A stretch of 6,977 bases of DNA from an uncultured Bacillaceae bacterium (lineage in GTDB: Bacteria > Bacillota > Bacilli > Bacillales > Amphibacillaceae). The notes below the pieces were generated by a model that was not told the DNA's origin, made no database searches, and saw nothing but the letters and a program-made list of their open reading frames with translations. The stretch lies in assembly GCA_945639745.1 (NCBI GenBank), contig CALZEK010000069.1, positions 1 to 6,977 on the forward strand. The letters run 5' to 3'. Below are positions 5,687 to 6,977 of the stretch, piece by piece; within the stretch, counting starts at the first letter, position 1, and each line of letters starts with the position of its first letter. A program made the translations under genes and the position numbers.

Positions 5687-6889
5687 TTAAAAGCCAAGTA
5701 AATTAAACAGATACCCAGCTAAAACACCAATGATAACAATTAACCAAGCAGGTGTTTTCCATACATTTAATAAGGCAAATAAGATTAAGGCAAGTGCAAA
5801 GTCTGCACCTGACACAATTGAACTTTTAATTACCGGATCATAAAATGCTGCCAGTAAAATACCTACGACACTTGCATTAACCCCAATTAATATGCTTTGA
5901 AATGAGGCGTGTTGACGGAGTTCGCTGAGAAATGGTAAAGCTGCAACAATTAATAAAAATGAAGGTAAAAAGATAGCCAGTGTTGCAATGACTGCTCCTG
6001 TAACACCTTCCATCATTGTTCCAAGATAACTTGCAAATGTAAAGAGCGGTCCAGGTACAGCTTGAGCCATCCCATACCCTGCTAAAAACTCCCCAGATGA
6101 CATCAAACCAAGTGGCACTAACTCACGTTCAATCATTGGTAGAACAACATGCCCACCACCAAAAACTAATGAACCCACTCTAAAAAAGATATCAAAAATG
6201 TTTAATAATGAATGATTAAATATTTTATTTAAAATGGGTAATACAATTAAAGCACTGATTAAAATTAATAAAGCAGTGACTCCCATTCTTTTTGATATAT
6301 TAACATCAAAGGGTTCAATCTGTGATTCAGTTTTATTTTTAAATAACTTTAAACCAACTAAGCCAGCTAAAATAATAATTAATATTTGAATCCAAGCCGA
6401 TGGATAAAGCAACATCACAATTGCACTAGCTACTGCAATGGCTATTGTCGTTTTATCAGGTGTCAATTTCTTTCCAAGGCCAATAAGCGCATGTAACACG
6501 ACTGCAACAGCTACTATTTTTAAACTTTGAATAAATAAAGCACCTTCAAGTGAAAAACTTTGATAAAGTAAGGCAAAAATAACTAATACTATAATCGATG
6601 GCAGGGTAAAACCTAAAAATGATACCACACCACCTAATAATCCACCTCGCAAGATACCAATAGCAATCCCAACTTGACTACTCGCTGGTCCAGGTAAAAA
6701 TTGGCAAATTGCAATAATGTCTGCATAGGTTTTTTCACTTAACCATTTTCTTCGGTCAATATATTCATCTTTAAAATAGGCAAGATGAGCAACTGGCCCT
6801 CCAAATGACGTTAAACCTAGTTTCGTTGCAGCAAATAAGATTTCAAATAAGCTGCTGATGCGGCCTTTTATTTTCGCTTGCTCTGACAT
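5687..6889 (-). CDS. chrA: Chromate transporter, long-chain two-domain ChrA type
   Basis: Membrane protein of the CHR family. Characterised long-chain members export chromate, a sulfate analogue, driven by the membrane potential. Both homologous halves are present in its 400 residues, the normal length for the two-domain form. The N-terminal half has FGGPVAHLAYF (29-39) and FLPGPASSQVG (64-74). The C-terminal half has VFGGGHVVLPMIE (242-254) and the matching AVPGPLFTFASYLG (277-290). About ten hydrophobic segments are visible, with a charged linker near 184-201. The ATG at 6889 is supported by a strong AGGGAGG site 7 bases upstream. The gene stands alone, without a chrB-type regulator in the window. 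Many CHR proteins are untested, so the family is firm but chromate as the true substrate is inferred. Confidence 0.93.
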   Translation of the reverse strand: MSEQAKIKGRISSLFEILFAATKLGLTSFGGPVAHLAYFKDEYIDRRKWLSEKTYADIIAICQFLPGPASSQVGIAIGILRGGLLGGVVSFLGFTLPSIIVLVIFALLYQSFSLEGALFIQSLKIVAVAVVLHALIGLGKKLTPDKTTIAIAVASAIVMLLYPSAWIQILIIILAGLVGLKLFKNKTESQIEPFDVNISKRMGVTALLILISALIVLPILNKIFNHSLLNIFDIFFRVGSLVFGGGHVVLPMIERELVPLGLMSSGEFLAGYGMAQAVPGPLFTFASYLGTMMEGVTGAVIATLAIFLPSFLLIVAALPFLSELRQHASFQSILIGVNASVVGILLAAFYDPVIKSSIVSGADFALALILFALLNVWKTPAWLIVIIGVLAGYLFNLLGF

Positions 6890-6951
6890 AAAAATGCCTC
6901 CCTTTATCGATGCTTATCTCATTAACTCTTCAATATTAGATTTCGTTTATG

Positions 6952-6957
6952 AGTATA
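6952..6957 (-). promoter_or_regulatory. Possible chrA -10 element
   Basis: On the minus strand TATACT (5 of 6 consensus bases) lies about 60 bases upstream of the chrA start. Its -35 element would fall at or past the right edge of the window, and the bases visible there do not resemble TTGACA, so this is only a tentative call. Confidence 0.25.
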
Positions 6958-6977
6958 CACAAATTACGTTTTCAGAG

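Noticed and set aside
1..6977. CRISPR arrays, insertion sequences, tRNA/rRNA genes, riboswitch folds or toxin-antitoxin pairs
   Set aside because: No spaced direct repeats, transposase motifs, tRNA-like cloverleaf or conserved riboswitch core was seen on reading both strands; the intergenic gaps are all under 150 bases.

Overview
The window comes from the chromosome of a low-G+C Gram-positive bacterium (Bacillota), most likely a Bacillaceae-type organism. The sequence is strongly A+T rich, the ribosome-binding sites are strong AGGAGG-like ones close to their starts, GTG starts are used, and the terminators are hairpins followed by T-runs. The ABC exporter closely resembles Bacillus subtilis BmrA as I remember it, which also points to Bacillaceae. 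I cannot name the species. No phage, transposon, CRISPR, tRNA or rRNA sequence is visible.

Layout from left to right. Positions 1-104 carry no convincing gene but hold two hairpins that share three bases. At 105-488 (minus strand) is a small NEAT-domain-like protein that has neither a secretion signal nor the usual haem-ligating tyrosines. A compact divergent promoter region at about 489-633 separates it from a two-gene plus-strand operon: a SulP-family anion transporter with a C-terminal STAS domain (634-2073) and a universal stress protein (2089-2508). That operon meets the convergent gene dpaL, diaminopropionate ammonia-lyase (2553-3767, minus), at a shared bidirectional terminator. A second divergent region (3768-3914) holds the dpaL and bmrA promoters and a short perfect inverted repeat. 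The bmrA-like multidrug ABC half-transporter (3915-5648, plus) is followed by a perfect 32-base palindromic terminator, shared with the convergent chrA-type chromate transporter gene (5687-6889, minus). The chrA promoter lies at or beyond the right edge.

How the genes relate. The window reads as a string of short, independent transcription units in alternating orientation, not one pathway. The only clear operon is sulP-usp. Membrane transport of anions or toxic compounds recurs (SulP, BmrA, ChrA), but nothing in the sequence proves co-regulation. The points most worth following are the secretion-less NEAT-like protein, the overlapping divergent promoters (one resembling a sigma-B site) between it and sulP-usp, and the inverted repeat over the dpaL -10 region. 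I found no clearly new multi-gene system. The orphan NEAT-like protein is the best candidate for undescribed biology.
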